The translations under genes were made by a program, and so were the position numbers. A stretch of DNA of 6,739 nucleotides from Pseudomonadales bacterium (GTDB lineage: Bacteria; Pseudomonadota; Gammaproteobacteria; Pseudomonadales; JAHEIH01). The stretch is taken from positions 1-6,739 of the forward strand of contig JALRIU010000130.1 in NCBI GenBank assembly GCA_023255355.1, read 5' to 3'. The notes beneath the pieces are model-generated. The model was not told the origin of the DNA and searched no databases. It saw only the letters and a program-made list of their open reading frames with translations. Below, in pieces: positions 5,563 to 6,739 of the stretch (within the stretch, counting starts at the first letter, position 1; every line of letters begins with the position of its first letter).

Positions 5563-6739
5563 CTACTCAACTCTTTCTAAAATAATCGCAGGAGCCATAC
5601 CTCCGGCGGTGCACATCGTGACTAAACCGTATTTTAGTTTACGTCTTTCAAGTTCATCTATCATGGTTCCAATCAAAATTGAACCTGTAGCGCCTATAGG
5701 ATGGCCTAAGGCCATTGCGCCGCCATTGACGTTAATCTTTTCTCGATCAATACCTAAATGGCGTATATATCGTTCAACCAACACAGCAAAGGCTTCGTTG
5801 ACTTCGAATAGGTCGATGTCATTGAGTGCTAACCCCGCTTTTTCTAGGACCTTAGTTGTAGCTGCAGTGGGCGCATTAAGCATCAAAGTAGGGCAGTCTC
5901 CGGCATTTGCCATAGCGACGACCCGGGCGCGAGGTTTAAGCTTATGTATACTTACATAGGACTCACTGGCGAGTAATATTGCTGCTGCACCATCTGCTAC
6001 ACCGGATGAGTTGCCGGCATGGTGAACGTGGTTTATTTCGATTGTGTAGCGTGCATTGAGTAATTGTCTGTAAGTCAGACTTTCCTCATTTAAAGGGTAA
6101 TCGGCAAGCACAGCAAACGCTGGTTTTAAGCTCTCTAGTGCTTCTATAGTTGTCGTTGGCCTAGGGCACTCATCCTTGGCGAGAGCCAAGCTTTCGTCGT
6201 CGTTATAGACTGGAATGATACTTGTATCAAAATAACCATTTTGAATGGCGATGGCGGCCCTACTTTGGCTCTCCAGCGCAAGGCTATCTAATGCTTGACG
6301 ATCTATCCCTTCGAGTGTTGCGATCGCGTCTGCACAAATACCCTGTTGGGTTTGAGGATGAACCTAACGCAGATGTTCGTTGCCGCTATCCATCAATAAT
6401 GGCAAATCATTATCCACGCCATAACTGGACATCATTTCGCAACCACCAGCAACAATAAGATCCTCCATACCTGACAGAATAGACGCTGCAGCTAGGTTGA
6501 CACTTGTAATGCCTGAGCCACAAAAACGATCAAGTGTCATACCGCCGCATGCAACATTGTATCCAGCATCAAGTGCGCTCATTCGCCCAAGATCACCACC
6601 GTGACGCCCTTTTTGGCAGCTTGTTCCCCAAATCACATCATCAATATCAGCGGTATTTAAATCATTTCGTTTGGCTAGCGCACTTAATACAGCTGCACCT
6701 AGGCGCTGTGGATGAATACTGGTAAGAGAGCCTTTTCCT
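5563..6739 (-). pseudogene. Acetyl-CoA acyltransferase (thiolase), interrupted by an in-frame TAG
   Basis: One minus-strand frame of 392 codons, including both stops, enters from the right edge and matches thiolases along its length. These enzymes join or cleave acyl-CoA and acetyl-CoA in beta-oxidation or acetoacetyl-CoA metabolism. The beginning GKGSLTSIHPQRLGA suggests that about 15-20 N-terminal residues lie outside the window. All four catalytic positions are present: the nucleophilic Cys in DRFCGSGI (6520-6522), Asn in VNEAFA (5797-5799), His in ALGHPIGATG (5701-5703) and Cys in TMCTAGGMAP (5611-5613). A TAG at 6364-6366 interrupts the frame between GNEHLR and VHPQTQQGICADAI. Both halves are in the same frame and nothing appears lost, so this is a single-codon lesion, not a frameshift. 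A truncated product of about 140 residues would lack three catalytic residues. It may be a recent pseudogene, a sequencing error, or a gene rescued by amber suppression. The gene ends ILERVE then TAG, converging on acuI. Confidence 0.82.

Noticed and set aside
5563..6189. Separate short thiolase gene starting at TTG 6189
   Set aside because: The thiolase sequence continues without a break upstream of this codon to the TAG at 6364-6366, so it is the rear part of one interrupted gene. No ribosome site or nearby in-frame ATG supports a restart.
6364..6366. Frameshift, or coded pyrrolysine or selenocysteine, at the thiolase break
   Set aside because: Both halves are in the same frame, so there is no shift. 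Selenocysteine uses TGA. Nothing suggests pyrrolysine machinery, and TAG also ends this same gene.

Overview
The window reads as ordinary chromosome of a gammaproteobacterium with a moderately AT-rich genome, probably marine or aquatic. The acetolactate synthase proteins are very close to those remembered from Pseudomonas and E. coli. An OmpK/Tsx-type outer membrane protein and an AcuI/YhdH-type acryloyl-CoA reductase point the same way. These assignments rest on recognised motifs and remembered family sequences; no search was run.

Layout, left to right. (1) Bases 2-106 are the last 34 codons of an unidentified + strand gene. (2) Bases 107-388 hold no gene. They contain a GC-rich palindrome, a good sigma70-type promoter candidate and a leader of about 200 nt that can form competing RNA stems just before ilvI. 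(3) ilvI and ilvH (389-2631, +) encode the large and small subunits of acetohydroxy acid synthase, the first common step of valine, leucine and isoleucine synthesis. They are separated by 2 bp and closed by a strong intrinsic terminator. (4) xthA (2767-3528, +) is an exodeoxyribonuclease III-family base-excision repair nuclease with its own promoter candidate. (5) A Tsx/OmpK-like outer membrane channel (3537-4355, -) converges on xthA with an 8 bp gap. (6) Bases 4356-4521 are a divergent intergenic region with a consensus -10 box for the channel gene and a 15 bp dyad in front of acuI. (7) acuI (4522-5508, +) encodes an NADPH-dependent acryloyl-CoA reductase. (8) A thiolase gene (5563 to beyond 6739, -) converges on acuI and shares the gap with a terminator hairpin. 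It is interrupted by one in-frame TAG codon, while all four catalytic residues survive around it.

The genes are a set of housekeeping and accessory metabolic units rather than one system. ilvIH is the only clear operon. acuI and the thiolase both act on short acyl-CoA compounds but converge, so they are not co-transcribed. I find no CRISPR array, transposase, tRNA, rRNA or prophage signal, and no convincing evidence of a wholly new system. The two items most worth a second look are the amber codon in the thiolase and the possible switch-like leader of ilvIH.
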